This document shows positions 1 to 8,044 of a DNA stretch of 64,000 bases, piece after piece. A program made the position numbers and the translations under genes. The number at the start of each line of letters is the position of its first letter. The first letter of the stretch is position 1. The DNA is from Pseudomonas haemolytica (lineage in GTDB: Bacteria; Pseudomonadota; Gammaproteobacteria; Pseudomonadales; Pseudomonadaceae), in the NCBI RefSeq assembly GCF_009659625.1, contig NZ_VOIW01000001.1, forward strand, positions 744,001 to 808,000. The letters run 5' to 3'. The notes under the pieces are model-generated. The model was not told the DNA's origin. It did not search any database and worked only from the letters and a program-made list of their open reading frames with translations.

Positions 1-624
1 CGGGACCAGGATCAGCACGCGGTTGGCGCGCCCCGAGAGCAGTTGGCGATGGATGACCAGGCCGGCTTCGATGGTCTTGCCCAGGCCCACTTCGTCAGCC
101 AGCAAGACCCGTGGCGCGATACGGTCAGCGACTTCACGGGCGATGTGCAGTTGGTGAGCAATAGGTTGCGCACGTACGCCACCCAGGCCCCACAGCGAGG
201 ACTGCAACTGGCGGCTGGTGTGTTCCAGGGTGTGGTAGCGCAGCGAGAACCAGGCCAGCGGGTCGATCTGCCCGGCAAACAGACGGTCGCTGGCCAGGCG
301 GAACTGGATGAAGTTGGACAGCTGGGTTTCCGGCAGGGTGACCTGCTCGTTCTGCCCGTTGAGGCCGTGGTAGACCAGCAGGCCGTCGACGTCGTCGACT
401 TCCTGTACGGTCATTTTCCAGCCTTCGAAATGGGTGATGGTGTCGCCCGGCGAAAACCTCACGCGAGTGAGGGGCGCATTCCGTAGCGCATACTGGCGGG
501 TGTCGCCAGTGGCCGGATAGAGCACGGTCAACAAGCGCCCGTCCTGTGCCAGAACGGTGCCTAACCCCAGCTCTGCTTCGCTGTCACTAATCCAGCGTTG
601 CCCCGGTTGATACTGCTGCGCCAT
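1..624 (-). CDS. rapA: RNA polymerase-associated ATP-dependent helicase RapA (HepA), N-terminal part, truncated by the window edge
   Basis: Only the first 208 codons lie in the window; the gene continues beyond position 1. The N-terminus reads [11 protein letters not shown], as expected of RapA, followed by the Tudor-like N-terminal region and the start of the SWI2/SNF2 ATPase domain. The Walker A segment [15 protein letters not shown] lies at about residues 172-186. RapA binds RNA polymerase and uses ATP hydrolysis to recycle it after transcription, especially in high salt. The ATG at 622-624 was chosen because it gives the family N-terminus. The upstream 219 bp (625-843) separate it from a divergent small gene. 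Confidence 0.93.
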   Translation of the reverse strand, partial: MAQQYQPGQRWISDSEAELGLGTVLAQDGRLLTVLYPATGDTRQYALRNAPLTRVRFSPGDTITHFEGWKMTVQEVDDVDGLLVYHGLNGQNEQVTLPETQLSNFIQFRLASDRLFAGQIDPLAWFSLRYHTLEHTSRQLQSSLWGLGGVRAQPIAHQLHIAREVADRIAPRVLLADEVGLGKTIEAGLVIHRQLLSGRANRVLILVP

Positions 625-843
625 GCTGCCTGACTCCCGCCGTGAAAAAGCCGACTATCTTAACGGAACAAGCCCCTGCGCCCAAGGACTCTGACAAAAA
701 CTACTCCGTTTGGCGGGCGGGCAGAGTGCTGAATCGACGGGTGGCGGGCACTTGCGAGTGTCGACTGAGTCACAGCTTGGCGAGCCCGCGCTCAAGTCGC
801 CCTGCAACCCGCCGACAGCCTGTTGATCAGGAGAGTAACTATC

Positions 844-1185
844 ATGCTGCCACCCATGCTGCCCGTCAGCGTTGTGCCGGTCACGTCGCAACTCGATCCG
901 GCACGCCAGAAGCCGGATATTCCGCCGGTGGTACCCGTTCAAGCGGGCTCCAACGAGAGCACCATCGACCTGAAAAAGGGCGATGTGGAGCAATCGACCT
1001 TTCTGTTGCGCGAAGAACAACGCCGCCAGCAGGAACAGCAGAAACGCCGGCGCGAAGCCGACGACGGCTCGGAGCAGCATTTGCCCATTCCCGGCGACGT
1101 GCTTAACGCGGACAACACTGTTCCCGTGGCACCTTTGATCGAAGATGCGCCACGCCAGGGCCTGTGGGTGGATATCGAGGTTTAA
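844..1185 (+). CDS. Small conserved hypothetical protein, Pro-rich N-terminus and charged middle
   Basis: The 113-residue product starts MLPPMLPVSVVPV and has no signal peptide, membrane segment or recognised domain. A strongly charged stretch rich in Glu, Arg and Gln (about residues 55-85, with REEQRRQQEQQKRR) looks helical or coiled-coil. An ATG at 823 is possible. The one at 844 is preferred because AGGAG at 829-833 sits at good distance from it. It is divergent from rapA, and its stop overlaps the end of the convergent aminotransferase gene by 4 bp. Its function is not recognised. Confidence 0.7.
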   Translation: MLPPMLPVSVVPVTSQLDPARQKPDIPPVVPVQAGSNESTIDLKKGDVEQSTFLLREEQRRQQEQQKRRREADDGSEQHLPIPGDVLNADNTVPVAPLIEDAPRQGLWVDIEV

Positions 1186-2363
1186 TCGTTCAGTTCACGC
1201 AGGGCCTTTGTCAGTAACTCGATATCGTCATCGGTGTTGAGTGGGCTGACGGAGATTCGCGCAATACTGGCCAGCCCGCGTGCCTGCATATCCAAGGGGG
1301 TGTAAGCCACGCCGTTGGCGCCGATATTGATGCGCTTCAATCCCAGGCGCCGCTTGAGTTCAAAGCTGTCCCAACCGGCCAGGTTGAAAGCGATCAAGCC
1401 GGAATGAGTGGTGCCCAGGTCATGCAGGGTAATCCCTGATATCTGAAGCAGCGCTTCGCGGATTCGCGCACGGGTCTGCGAGACCCTTTCCCACACGCGC
1501 TCGATCCCCAATCGATTGATCTCTTGCAACGCATTGCCTAGGCCGGCCAGCAGGGCGAAGGACACTTCGCTGGTTTCAAAGCGCCGGGCGTCGTTGCGCA
1601 AGTCGAAGCCTTCGGCGGTCCAGGGCGCTGAAAGCACGTCGCGTTGGGCGGGGGCCAGGTGCTGGAGAAAATCCGGCCTGACATACAGCAGTGCAGTACC
1701 GCGAGGCCCGCGCAGGTGCTTGCGGCCGGCGGATTTAAGCACGTCGCACTGCAACGCTTGCACATCCACCGGCACCTGGCCGACGGCTTGGCCGGCGTCG
1801 ATAAAATAGGGGATGGCATGCCGCCGGGCGACTGCGCCGATGGCCTGCGCTGGGTTGATCAGGCCGCCGTTGGCCGGCAGCCAAGTGAGGTCGATCAGCT
1901 TCACGTTGGCATCGAGCATCGACTCCAGCGCCACTGGGCAGACCGCGCCGGTGGCATCGCAGGGGATGATCTCAACCCGCGCGCCCGCTTGTACGGCCAA
2001 CGCCATGCTCGCCAAGTTGCCGCCCCATTCGTGGCGGCCCACCAGGATCCGGTCGCCCGTTTTCCAGGGGCCCAGCGCCTGGAAGGCCATGCTCCAGGCC
2101 GTGGAACCGCTGCTGGCGAAGGCCATCGAGGAGGCCGGCGCATTGAGCAGTTGCCCGGCGGCGCGGCGGGCTCTTTCCACCAGCACCGCGCCGTGTTCGC
2201 CGGCTTCCATCGGGCCGTCACGGGCTTCGCGTTGCAACTGGTCGAAGATGGCGTCGAGGGTTGCCTGGCTGGGCAATGACGCCCCGGCATGGTTGAAGTG
2301 CACCAGGCCTGACTGGCAGCCGGGTGTGGCCTTGCGCAGTTGTTGGATAGCCAGCGGGCTCAC
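1182..2363 (-). CDS. PLP-dependent aminotransferase, class V fold (cysteine desulfurase-like)
   Basis: The 393-residue protein has the class V aminotransferase layout. It starts with an FNHAGASLPS segment near residue 23, as in NifS/Csd/isopenicillin-epimerase-like members. A PLP-site region FIDAGQAVGQVPVD follows, then KSAGRKHLRGPRGTALL, in which the Lys of GRKHLRGPRG is the likely Schiff-base residue. The substrate cannot be read from sequence. No catalytic Cys loop typical of true desulfurases is evident, so a C-S lyase, epimerase or aminotransferase are all possible. The start is a GTG overlapping the stop of the ridA-like gene (GTGA), which implies translational coupling. The pair probably acts together, RidA clearing the reactive enamine made by a PLP enzyme. 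Confidence 0.82.
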   Translation of the reverse strand: MSPLAIQQLRKATPGCQSGLVHFNHAGASLPSQATLDAIFDQLQREARDGPMEAGEHGAVLVERARRAAGQLLNAPASSMAFASSGSTAWSMAFQALGPWKTGDRILVGRHEWGGNLASMALAVQAGARVEIIPCDATGAVCPVALESMLDANVKLIDLTWLPANGGLINPAQAIGAVARRHAIPYFIDAGQAVGQVPVDVQALQCDVLKSAGRKHLRGPRGTALLYVRPDFLQHLAPAQRDVLSAPWTAEGFDLRNDARRFETSEVSFALLAGLGNALQEINRLGIERVWERVSQTRARIREALLQISGITLHDLGTTHSGLIAFNLAGWDSFELKRRLGLKRINIGANGVAYTPLDMQARGLASIARISVSPLNTDDDIELLTKALRELND

Positions 2364-2830
2364 GGCTGCAGCTCGAAAATGGCATCAACCTCCACGGCGA
2401 CGCTGGCCGGCAAACTGCAGACGCCTACAGCGGTGCGTACGTGCCGGCCTTTGTCGCCGAGGGCGTTGACCAACAGGTTTGAGGCACCGTTGGCGACTAC
2501 GCTCTGGCGCTGGAAGTCCGCTGTGCTGGCGATGAACACGCCCAGACGCAGGGTGCGCACCACCCGCGAAAGGTCATCACCCAGCGCATCGCTTAATTGC
2601 CCCAGCAGCCCCAACGCTGCCAGTTCCGCCGCCTGTGCGCCTTCTTCATCACCGAGGGCGTCACCCAGCCGCCCGACGTAGGCGGGTTTGCCATCGAGCA
2701 TGGGAATTTGCCCGGAGATGAACAGCTGGTGTTGGCTGATGACATGGTTGATGTAGTTGGCTGCCGGTTGGCTGGGCGTTGGCAGTGTCAGGCCGAGGGC
2801 GTGTACGCGTTGGCGGATGGAATCGCTCAT
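2360..2830 (-). CDS. RidA/YjgF/YER057c family enamine/imine deaminase
   Basis: The 156-residue protein matches the RidA family throughout: an N-terminal AANYINHVISQHQLFISGQIP segment, a central VVRTLRLGVFIAS, and a C-terminal RTAVGVCSLPASVAVEVDAIFEL. It has the longer form seen in YjgH/RidA subgroups that often sit beside PLP enzymes. RidA proteins hydrolyse 2-aminoacrylate and related enamines released by PLP enzymes. The ATG at 2830 is used because the family N-terminus begins there. The gene lies 90 bp after the LysR gene and overlaps the downstream aminotransferase start, so the three may be one transcript. Confidence 0.85.
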   Translation of the reverse strand: MSDSIRQRVHALGLTLPTPSQPAANYINHVISQHQLFISGQIPMLDGKPAYVGRLGDALGDEEGAQAAELAALGLLGQLSDALGDDLSRVVRTLRLGVFIASTADFQRQSVVANGASNLLVNALGDKGRHVRTAVGVCSLPASVAVEVDAIFELQP

Positions 2831-2920
2831 GGTGAATCCTCTGGGTTCAGGAGGTTTCAGCATGTTGATTGTCGAGGTGGCCGACAAACGGATAGATCTC
2901 ACCCGATGTATCGAAAAAAC

Positions 2921-3793
2921 TCACGCGTCGGCGCAGGCTTGCTTCAGCCATTGGCTGAAGCACTCGGCCGCTGCGCTGAGTGGGCCTTGGGGCGCGATCA
3001 GCCAGTAGCCGATTTCGCTGTGGTAGGGCGGCCAGTCAAATGCCTGTACCAGGCTGCCGTCCTGAAGCCTGCGCGCGATCAGGCGGTGGCGGCCCATGGC
3101 GATACCCTGGCCAGCCACCGCGGCTTCCACCACGATGTTGTAGTCATGCAGCATTACGCGGGGGTGGCGCTCGAGGTCGACCTGATAATGGGCGGACCAA
3201 TCCGTCCATTCGAAGGGGCGGTGCGAAGTCGCCATCAACAAGGAGCCATGGGGCACCTGGCTGGCCTTGAAGCCCGGGCTGCACACCGGGTATAGGGTTT
3301 CGGCCATCAGGCGTGTGGCTTGCACGTTGGGCCAGTCGCCTTTGCCGTAACGGATGGCCAGGTCTACCTCGGCCGTGGCGACATTGGCCAATTGAATCGC
3401 GGGCAGCAACTCCACCTGGATATGCGGGTGGTGCTGGAGAAACTCGGCCAGGCGGGGTGCCAGCCATAGCGCGGCGAAGGACGCGAGCACGCCGATGCGC
3501 AACACGCTGGCGCTGGTTGCGACCCGTTGGCTGCGGGTGGCAGCCGCGATTGCGTCCAGGGCTGGGCGGATTTGGGCGTAATAGAGTTGCCCGTCTGATG
3601 TCAGATCAATCGCACGGGTACGCCGGATAAACAGCGGTTTGCCCAAATGTTGTTCGAGCTTGTGCACTTGGTGGCTCAGCGCACTTTGTGTCACCGACAA
3701 CTCGTTCGCCGCCTTGATAAAGCTCAAGTGCCGCGCCACGGCTTCGAAAGCGCGCAGGGCCAGCAGCGGTGGAAGATCGTTGTGCAGGGCCAC
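2921..3793 (-). CDS. LysR-type transcriptional regulator, GcvA-like
   Basis: The product has 290 residues. The N-terminal winged HTH contains LRAFEAVARHLSFIKAANEL and TQSALSHQVHKLEQHLG (about residues 9-50), and an effector-binding domain follows. A distal TTG at 3820 would extend it by 9 codons, but GAGGAGG lies 8 bp before a GTG at 3793, giving MALHNDLPPLLALRAF, the usual GcvA-type start. The gene is followed in the same direction by ridA-like and aminotransferase genes, which are its likely targets. A LysR gene co-directional with its presumed targets, rather than divergent from them, is a little unusual. The ligand is unknown. Confidence 0.87.
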   Translation of the reverse strand: MALHNDLPPLLALRAFEAVARHLSFIKAANELSVTQSALSHQVHKLEQHLGKPLFIRRTRAIDLTSDGQLYYAQIRPALDAIAAATRSQRVATSASVLRIGVLASFAALWLAPRLAEFLQHHPHIQVELLPAIQLANVATAEVDLAIRYGKGDWPNVQATRLMAETLYPVCSPGFKASQVPHGSLLMATSHRPFEWTDWSAHYQVDLERHPRVMLHDYNIVVEAAVAGQGIAMGRHRLIARRLQDGSLVQAFDWPPYHSEIGYWLIAPQGPLSAAAECFSQWLKQACADA

Positions 3794-3801
3794 TGGGGGC
3801 G

Positions 3802-3808
3802 CCTCCTC
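3802..3808 (-). promoter_or_regulatory. Strong ribosome binding site that decides the LysR start
   Basis: The minus strand reads GAGGAGG here, 8 bases upstream of the GTG at 3793. No comparable site precedes the in-frame TTG at 3820, so translation most likely begins at the GTG. Confidence 0.65.
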
Positions 3809-3925
3809 GGTCGGGTGCAAAGCGCCGATTTTGGTCGATGACCTGCATTTTGTCGCCCGCTGATTTGCCGTCGGGCGGGGCAGGCCGCATTATTGCGGCA
3901 TTCCCGCCACTGCGTAAGCCAAGCC

Positions 3926-4087
3926 ATGAGTGATGACGACAAACTGATTGACCTGAACGCCGAACGCGCCAAGCGCGTACATGATCTCAACGACAAACGC
4001 TTGAATGAAGTTCGACAAGCCTTTGAACAAGCCATGCCTTTGGGGAAACCCAAGAAGAAGTCGAAGAAAAAGCCGAAAAAACGTTGA
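3926..4087 (+). CDS. Small Lys-rich protein of 53 residues, function unknown
   Basis: The product reads MSDDDKLIDLNAERAKRVHD, then a helical, charged middle, and ends in a dense basic tail with KKKSKKKPKKR. The acidic start, amphipathic helix and poly-basic tail suggest nucleic-acid or ribosome contact, but that is inference. An upstream in-frame ATG at 3893 adds 11 residues unlike the rest and is not favoured. The gene is divergent from the LysR gene and is followed by a compact hairpin. Proteins of this kind are common in Pseudomonas, but no function is known to me. Confidence 0.72.
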   Translation: MSDDDKLIDLNAERAKRVHDLNDKRLNEVRQAFEQAMPLGKPKKKSKKKPKKR

Positions 4088-4092
4088 AACAG

Positions 4093-4112
4093 CCTGCATC
4101 CATTGATGCAGG
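4093..4112 (+). terminator. Hairpin after the Lys-rich small gene
   Basis: CCTGCATC (4093-4100) pairs perfectly with GATGCAGG (4105-4112) around a four-base loop, 5 bp after the stop codon. The following tract is only moderately T-rich, so termination may be partial. Confidence 0.5.
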
Positions 4113-4151
4113 TCAGTTATTACCCTTCTTTACGCCCCGTTGCGGGCGACA

Positions 4152-4165
4152 TTGATCCTAGTCAA
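4152..4165 (+). promoter_or_regulatory. Anr (FNR-family) binding site upstream of ccoM
   Basis: TTGATCCTAGTCAA matches the Anr/FNR consensus TTGAT-N4-ATCAA at 9 of 10 defined positions. A -10-like TAACTT lies at 4188-4193, implying a start near 4200. The box would then be centred near -41.5, the standard activator position. This fits oxygen-limited induction of the small gene that starts at 4231. Confidence 0.72.
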
Positions 4166-4230
4166 TTTCCCACTGCGGCTTCTCCATTAACTTAGCCCTA
4201 TCGCAACAGGGCAAGTGCAGGAGGCCGGTC

Positions 4231-4347
4231 ATGTTTTTCGATAATGTGGTTTTTGCCGGAGTGCTGACTGTAAGCCTCATGGTGCTGTTTTTTGTAGGGT
4301 TTGGATTTTTTATCTGGAAAGACGCGAACAAGCGTAAAAAACCTTAG
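4231..4347 (+). CDS. ccoM: Probable cbb3-type cytochrome c oxidase small subunit CcoM (38 residues)
   Basis: The product begins MFFDNVVFAGVLTVSLMVLF and has a single hydrophobic helix (about residues 6-29) ending in FFIWKDANKRKKP. This short N-terminus, one transmembrane segment and positive cytoplasmic tail match CcoM, the mini-subunit that stabilises cbb3 oxidase in Pseudomonas stutzeri. AGGAGG at 4219-4224 is an ideal ribosome binding site 6 bases before the ATG. The Anr box at 4152-4165 fits a microaerobic oxidase subunit, and a perfect terminator follows. The main ccoNOPQ genes are not in the window. A different single-span peptide is the alternative. Confidence 0.78.
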   Translation: MFFDNVVFAGVLTVSLMVLFFVGFGFFIWKDANKRKKP

Positions 4348-4382
4348 GTCTTTCCGGGTTACATGGGCACGCAAGGCATTTT

Positions 4383-4407
4383 GGGCGACTTCGGTCGCCC
4401 TTTTTTT
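4383..4407 (+). terminator. Rho-independent terminator of ccoM
   Basis: GGGCGAC (4383-4389) and GTCGCCC (4394-4400) form a 7-bp stem closed by a TTCG tetraloop and followed by seven T residues. This is a textbook intrinsic terminator 35 bp after the ccoM stop. Confidence 0.92.
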
Positions 4408-4435
4408 CGCTTTGCTTTTCTCTAAATGCGAATAT

Positions 4436-4472
4436 AAAAAAAGGTGCGACCCTCGCGGATCGCACCTTTTTT
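4436..4472. terminator. Bidirectional terminator between ccoM and pitA
   Basis: GGTGCGA (4443-4449) pairs with TCGCACC (4460-4466). Seven A residues lie on the left and six T residues on the right, so it can terminate transcription in both directions. It lies 15 bp past the end of the convergent pitA gene. Confidence 0.88.
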
Positions 4473-4487
4473 ATTGCCGTCTGGCTA

Positions 4488-5963
4488 TCAGTTGCCCAAT
4501 GCCTTGGACGCCAACCAGAACAACCCGGCCGACAGGCCCACGGTCGCTGGCAGGGTCAATACCCAGGCCATCAGGATGGTCTTGACGGTGCCACCTTGCA
4601 GGCCGCTCTTGTTGGCAACCATGGTGCCCGCAACGCCGGAAGACAGCACGTGGGTGGTGGACACTGGCAGGGCGAAGATATTGGCGAAGCCGATCATGGT
4701 GGCCGTGGTGATCTGTGCCGACATGCCCTGTGCATAGGTCATGCCCTGCTTGCCGATCTTCTCGCCGATGGTCAGCACCACGCGCTTCCAACCCACCATG
4801 GTGCCCAGGCCTAGGGCCAGTGCGACCGCGAGGATCACCCAGAACGGGGCGTACTCGGTAGTGGCAGTCAGGTCTTTGCGCAGCTTGTCGAGGTCGGACT
4901 TCTCACGGGAATCCAGGCCTGGCAGCTTGCCGACTTTCTTCGCGGTGTCGTCCAGGCAGAGCAGGTAACGACGTACTTCAATGCGATGGTCGGCGGTCAG
5001 CGAATGGTAGTCCGAGACGCCTTTCAAGGTACCCAGCAGCGCGTTGATCGTCGGTTCGGTCTGCTGCGGGTTGCAACGGAACTTGCCCGGCAGGTCATCC
5101 TTCACGCTTTTGCCCAGGGCCAGGAACTCGCCCAGGGTCTCGTGGTTGCGCTGGTAGAACTGGTTCAGGTGCAGAGTCGCGTCGCGGGTACGCTCGATCT
5201 GGTAGGTGGTGCTGCCCAGGTCAAGGACGAACTGCGCCGGCACGATACCGATCAGTACGAGCATGATCAGGCCGATGCCTTTCTGGCCATCGTTGGAACC
5301 GTGCACGAAACTCACCGCCATGGCCGAAATTACCAGGACCAGGCGGTTCCAGAAGGGTGGGTGCTTCTTGTCATCGAGCTTGCGGCGCTGGTCCGGCGTC
5401 TTGTGCATCTTCGACAGCGGGCGCCACCACTTCAGGCCGATCAGCACCAGGGCTGCGACCAGGAAGCCGGCCATCGGCGAGAACACCAGGGATGCGCCGA
5501 TATCCACGGCCTTCTGCCAGTTCACACCGTCAGCCAGGGGGATGTCGTTGATCAGGGCATTGGCCAGGCCGACACCGAGGATCGAGCCGATCAGGGTGTG
5601 GGAGCTGGAGGCGGGGATACCGAAGTACCAGGTGCCCAGGTTCCAGGTGATCGCCGCAGCCAATAAAGAGAAGACCATCGCCAAGCCATGGCCGGTGTTC
5701 ACATTGATCAGCAACTCCACCGGCAGCAAGTGCACGATGGCGTAGGCAACACCGACACCGCCGAGCAACACGCCGAGGAAATTGAACACCCCGGAGAAGA
5801 ACACGGCCAGGTGCGGCGGCATGGCTTTGGTATAGATGACTGTGGCCACCGCGTTAGCGGTGTCATGAAAGCCATTGATGAACTCGAAGGCGAGGACAAA
5901 GGCCAGGGCGAGCAACAGGCTCACTAGAACCCAAGCATCCAGTCCGCTGAATAAATCGATCAT
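4488..5963 (-). CDS. pitA: Low-affinity inorganic phosphate transporter, Pit family
   Basis: The 491-residue membrane protein has the two PiT signature regions: FEFINGFHDTANAVATVIYTKAM near the N-terminus and VSFVHGSNDGQKGIGLIMLV in the middle. About ten hydrophobic spans are split by a long hydrophilic loop (roughly residues 185-355), as in E. coli PitA (499 residues). Pit carriers import metal-phosphate complexes with protons across the inner membrane. The ATG at 5963 gives the usual N-terminus. No obvious Pho box was noticed upstream, in keeping with the generally Pho-independent nature of pit genes. Confidence 0.93.
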   Translation of the reverse strand: MIDLFSGLDAWVLVSLLLALAFVLAFEFINGFHDTANAVATVIYTKAMPPHLAVFFSGVFNFLGVLLGGVGVAYAIVHLLPVELLINVNTGHGLAMVFSLLAAAITWNLGTWYFGIPASSSHTLIGSILGVGLANALINDIPLADGVNWQKAVDIGASLVFSPMAGFLVAALVLIGLKWWRPLSKMHKTPDQRRKLDDKKHPPFWNRLVLVISAMAVSFVHGSNDGQKGIGLIMLVLIGIVPAQFVLDLGSTTYQIERTRDATLHLNQFYQRNHETLGEFLALGKSVKDDLPGKFRCNPQQTEPTINALLGTLKGVSDYHSLTADHRIEVRRYLLCLDDTAKKVGKLPGLDSREKSDLDKLRKDLTATTEYAPFWVILAVALALGLGTMVGWKRVVLTIGEKIGKQGMTYAQGMSAQITTATMIGFANIFALPVSTTHVLSSGVAGTMVANKSGLQGGTVKTILMAWVLTLPATVGLSAGLFWLASKALGN

Positions 5964-6296
5964 GAAGGTTTTCTGACCCGGTCGTAAGGGGGCGCGATTA
6001 TGCCAGAAAACATCAGTAATCGATGCATTAGCTGCTCATCGGTAACAATCTTGATTGAGAAACCACCGGCAAAACGGACGCATCCCAGGGTTATCGGGGG
6101 TTTGGCAAGTCTTTGATTTATAAAGCGCAGGTCGGAAAAGCCAGGCTTTTGTCATGAAAACGTCATGCCTGAAACATTTGTATGAAATTTCGTGGGCGGC
6201 CGTAGGTTACTGACCAGCGGGCACGGATACGAGGTGCCCTCTGCCAGTGGTGGACCGGCAGAGACAGCAAGGCCCTGGAGGCTTGAACCGAAGTGC
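5964..6296. other. Intergenic region upstream of pitA
   Basis: This 333-bp gap holds the pitA promoter region but no convincing gene. The only structure seen is an inverted repeat CTCTGCC (6239-6245)/GGCAGAG (6257-6263) downstream of the 66-residue gene. It lacks a T tract and may be a weak terminator for that gene. Confidence 0.5.
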
Positions 6297-6497
6297 TTAT
6301 GGCTCTTCGGTCTTGAGTTCCTGTTCTATCTTTTGGATTTCCTGGGCAAAGGCCTGGTCCAGCAAGCTGGCTCGTTTGCGCCATGGTTTGCGTTCCGGCT
6401 CAGGTTGCGCGGCGTAGGTGGTGACTTCCCCGCCGTAAACGTCCTTGTAACGTTGCTCCTGGCGCTCAAGTTCCGCGCGCAGTTCATCTTTCGTCAC
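6297..6497 (-). CDS. Small conserved hypothetical protein (66 residues)
   Basis: The product begins [20 protein letters not shown] and is highly charged, with a predicted amphipathic helix at each end and a Pro/Tyr-containing middle ([14 protein letters not shown]). It has no signal peptide or membrane segment. The start is a GTG at 6497 with a weak AGG upstream; no better start exists in frame. Codon use looks like that of neighbouring genes, so it is probably real. No function is recognised. Confidence 0.6.
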   Translation of the reverse strand: MTKDELRAELERQEQRYKDVYGGEVTTYAAQPEPERKPWRKRASLLDQAFAQEIQKIEQELKTEEP

Positions 6498-7056
6498 AGT
6501 GTTACCTAATTGAGTTGAGTTTATTGATCGCGCAGTGTCATGCCTGAAAGCGTCCTCGGGCGGTTTCCAATTGAACAGTTGAACCGTTCAAGTTGAAAGG
6601 CGGGCCTGAGGGCAGTTCTTTTAAGCGGGTACATGTGACCGGCGTTGCATACAACCTGCAACGCCTGGTGAGCTCCAATCCCGACAGTGATATCGGGCTG
6701 ACCTCTGCACAGATTGCATTATAGCGGTGCATTTGAATAACACTATCATCATGAAGTTAAAAAGCGTCAACATCGTGTGAGGATTTTGTTACATGTCGCT
6801 GTCAGTAATTGTGAACACCGTCATCATATTGTCTGCATTCATTCTACATGGCAGGGTTAGAAGGCCACTCTTGTGAGCTTATAAGGCCAATCTGAAACGT
6901 TAGCCCCCTGAGGCCGGTGCCTGTCAAATTGCGATAATCGCATGACCGTCCGATAATCGCCCAATGTTGCCGGCGCTGACTTGTGCATCGCGACCGGCAC
7001 GGCTTGTAATAGCGGCCAACCCTCCCGTGGTCAGAACAAGAGAAAGGACCCTTGAA
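6498..7056. other. Intergenic region carrying the pcaR control region
   Basis: This 559-bp gap is somewhat AT-rich at 6720-6870. Its 3' part carries two CGATAATCG motifs that are probable PcaR operators. A 27-codon open frame starting at ATG 6793 (MSLSVIVNTVIILS, with GAGG upstream) is hydrophobic but too short to call as a gene. No RNA gene was recognised. Confidence 0.5.
6932..6959 (+). promoter_or_regulatory. Probable PcaR operator pair upstream of pcaR
   Basis: Two identical CGATAATCG motifs lie at 6932-6940 and 6951-6959, 19 bp start to start. The published PcaR site in P. putida contains the core TTCGATAATCG, so this looks like an autoregulatory operator about 100 bp before the pcaR ATG. 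The same motif and the same 19-bp spacing recur before pcaI. Confidence 0.72.
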
Positions 7057-7899
7057 ATGAACGATCAATTGCGCAACTCCTTTGCATCAGTGGCGCCGCC
7101 GATCGTGGCTTCACCGGCCAAGCGCATCCAGGCGTTCACCGGTGATCCGGATTTCATGACCTCCCTGGCCCGTGGCCTGGCCGTGGTGCAGGCGTTCCAG
7201 GAGCGCAAGCGTCATCTCACCATCGCCCAGATCAGCCACCGCACGGAAATCCCCCGCGCCGCCGTGCGCCGTTGCCTGCATACCTTGATCAAACTTGGCT
7301 ACGCCACCACGGATGGGCGCACCTACTCGCTGCTGCCTAAAGTGCTGACCCTTGGTCACGCCTATCTGTCGTCCACACCGCTGGCTGTCTCGGCTCAACC
7401 TTATCTGGACCGCATGAGCGAGCAACTCCATGAAGCCTGCAATATGGCCACCCTCGAAGGCGACGACATCCTCTATATCGCGCGTTCCGCCACCACCCAG
7501 CGCCTGATCTCCGTTGACTTGTCGGTGGGCGGGCGCTTGCCGGCGTATTGCACGTCCATGGGCCGCATCCTGCTCGCCGCCCTTGACGATGCGTCGCTGC
7601 AGGATTATCTCGAGCATGCCGACCTGCAAACCAAGACCAGTCGCACGCTGACCACGCCCGAAGCCTTGTTCGAGTGCCTGCAACAAGTGCGTCAGCAGGG
7701 GTGGTGCATCGTGGACCAGGAACTGGAGCAGGGCCTGCGTTCCATCGCGGTGCCGGTGTATGACGCCTCCGGCCAGGTGTTGGCCGCGCTTAACGTCAGC
7801 ACCCATGCCGGGCGGGTCAGCCGCAGTGAGTTGGAGCAGCGTTTTTTGCCGAGCATGCTCAGTGCCAGCCGTGATTTGAGTGCGCAACTGTTTGCCTAA
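7057..7899 (+). CDS. pcaR: IclR-family transcriptional regulator PcaR of the beta-ketoadipate pathway
   Basis: The 280-residue protein has an N-terminal winged HTH (about residues 35-95, with LTIAQISHRTEIPRAAVRRC). The IclR effector domain follows, with SVDLSVGGRLPAYCTSMGR and a C-terminal QGLRSIAVPVYDASGQVLAA. Its extended N-terminus before the HTH (FTGDPDFMTSLARGLAVVQAF) is typical of the PcaR/PobR/CatR-type subgroup. PcaR activates pca genes with beta-ketoadipate as inducer. The ATG at 7057 follows GAAAGGA; the upstream in-frame ATG at 6964 runs into the operator region and is rejected. It heads the pca cluster. Confidence 0.94.
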   Translation: MNDQLRNSFASVAPPIVASPAKRIQAFTGDPDFMTSLARGLAVVQAFQERKRHLTIAQISHRTEIPRAAVRRCLHTLIKLGYATTDGRTYSLLPKVLTLGHAYLSSTPLAVSAQPYLDRMSEQLHEACNMATLEGDDILYIARSATTQRLISVDLSVGGRLPAYCTSMGRILLAALDDASLQDYLEHADLQTKTSRTLTTPEALFECLQQVRQQGWCIVDQELEQGLRSIAVPVYDASGQVLAALNVSTHAGRVSRSELEQRFLPSMLSASRDLSAQLFA

Positions 7900-7990
7900 G
7901 CTGTTCGGTGACCGCACAGATCCCGGCTCGCTCGATTGACGGTGTTTCCCCTGGCTTATTAATGTGCGGCAGCGCTGTGCGCAGCCGCCC

Positions 7991-8042
7991 AATAATAATG
8001 ATGACCCCAGGTCGTCAGCCCGCCATCGGTGTGGAATAAAAA
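7991..8042 (+). promoter_or_regulatory. Crc/Hfq-type A-rich motifs before pcaK
   Basis: AATAATAA at 7991-7998 and AATAAAAA at 8035-8042 both fit the AANAANAA pattern bound by Hfq with Crc in Pseudomonas. The second occupies the place of a Shine-Dalgarno sequence directly before the pcaK ATG at 8045. That would let catabolite repression block translation. The assignment is by motif only. Confidence 0.55.
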
Positions 8043-8044
8043 TA

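Noticed and set aside
6538..6732. A 64-codon frame on the minus strand upstream of the 66-residue gene
   Set aside because: Poor codon pattern, no start site signal, Cys/Arg-rich content without a family match.
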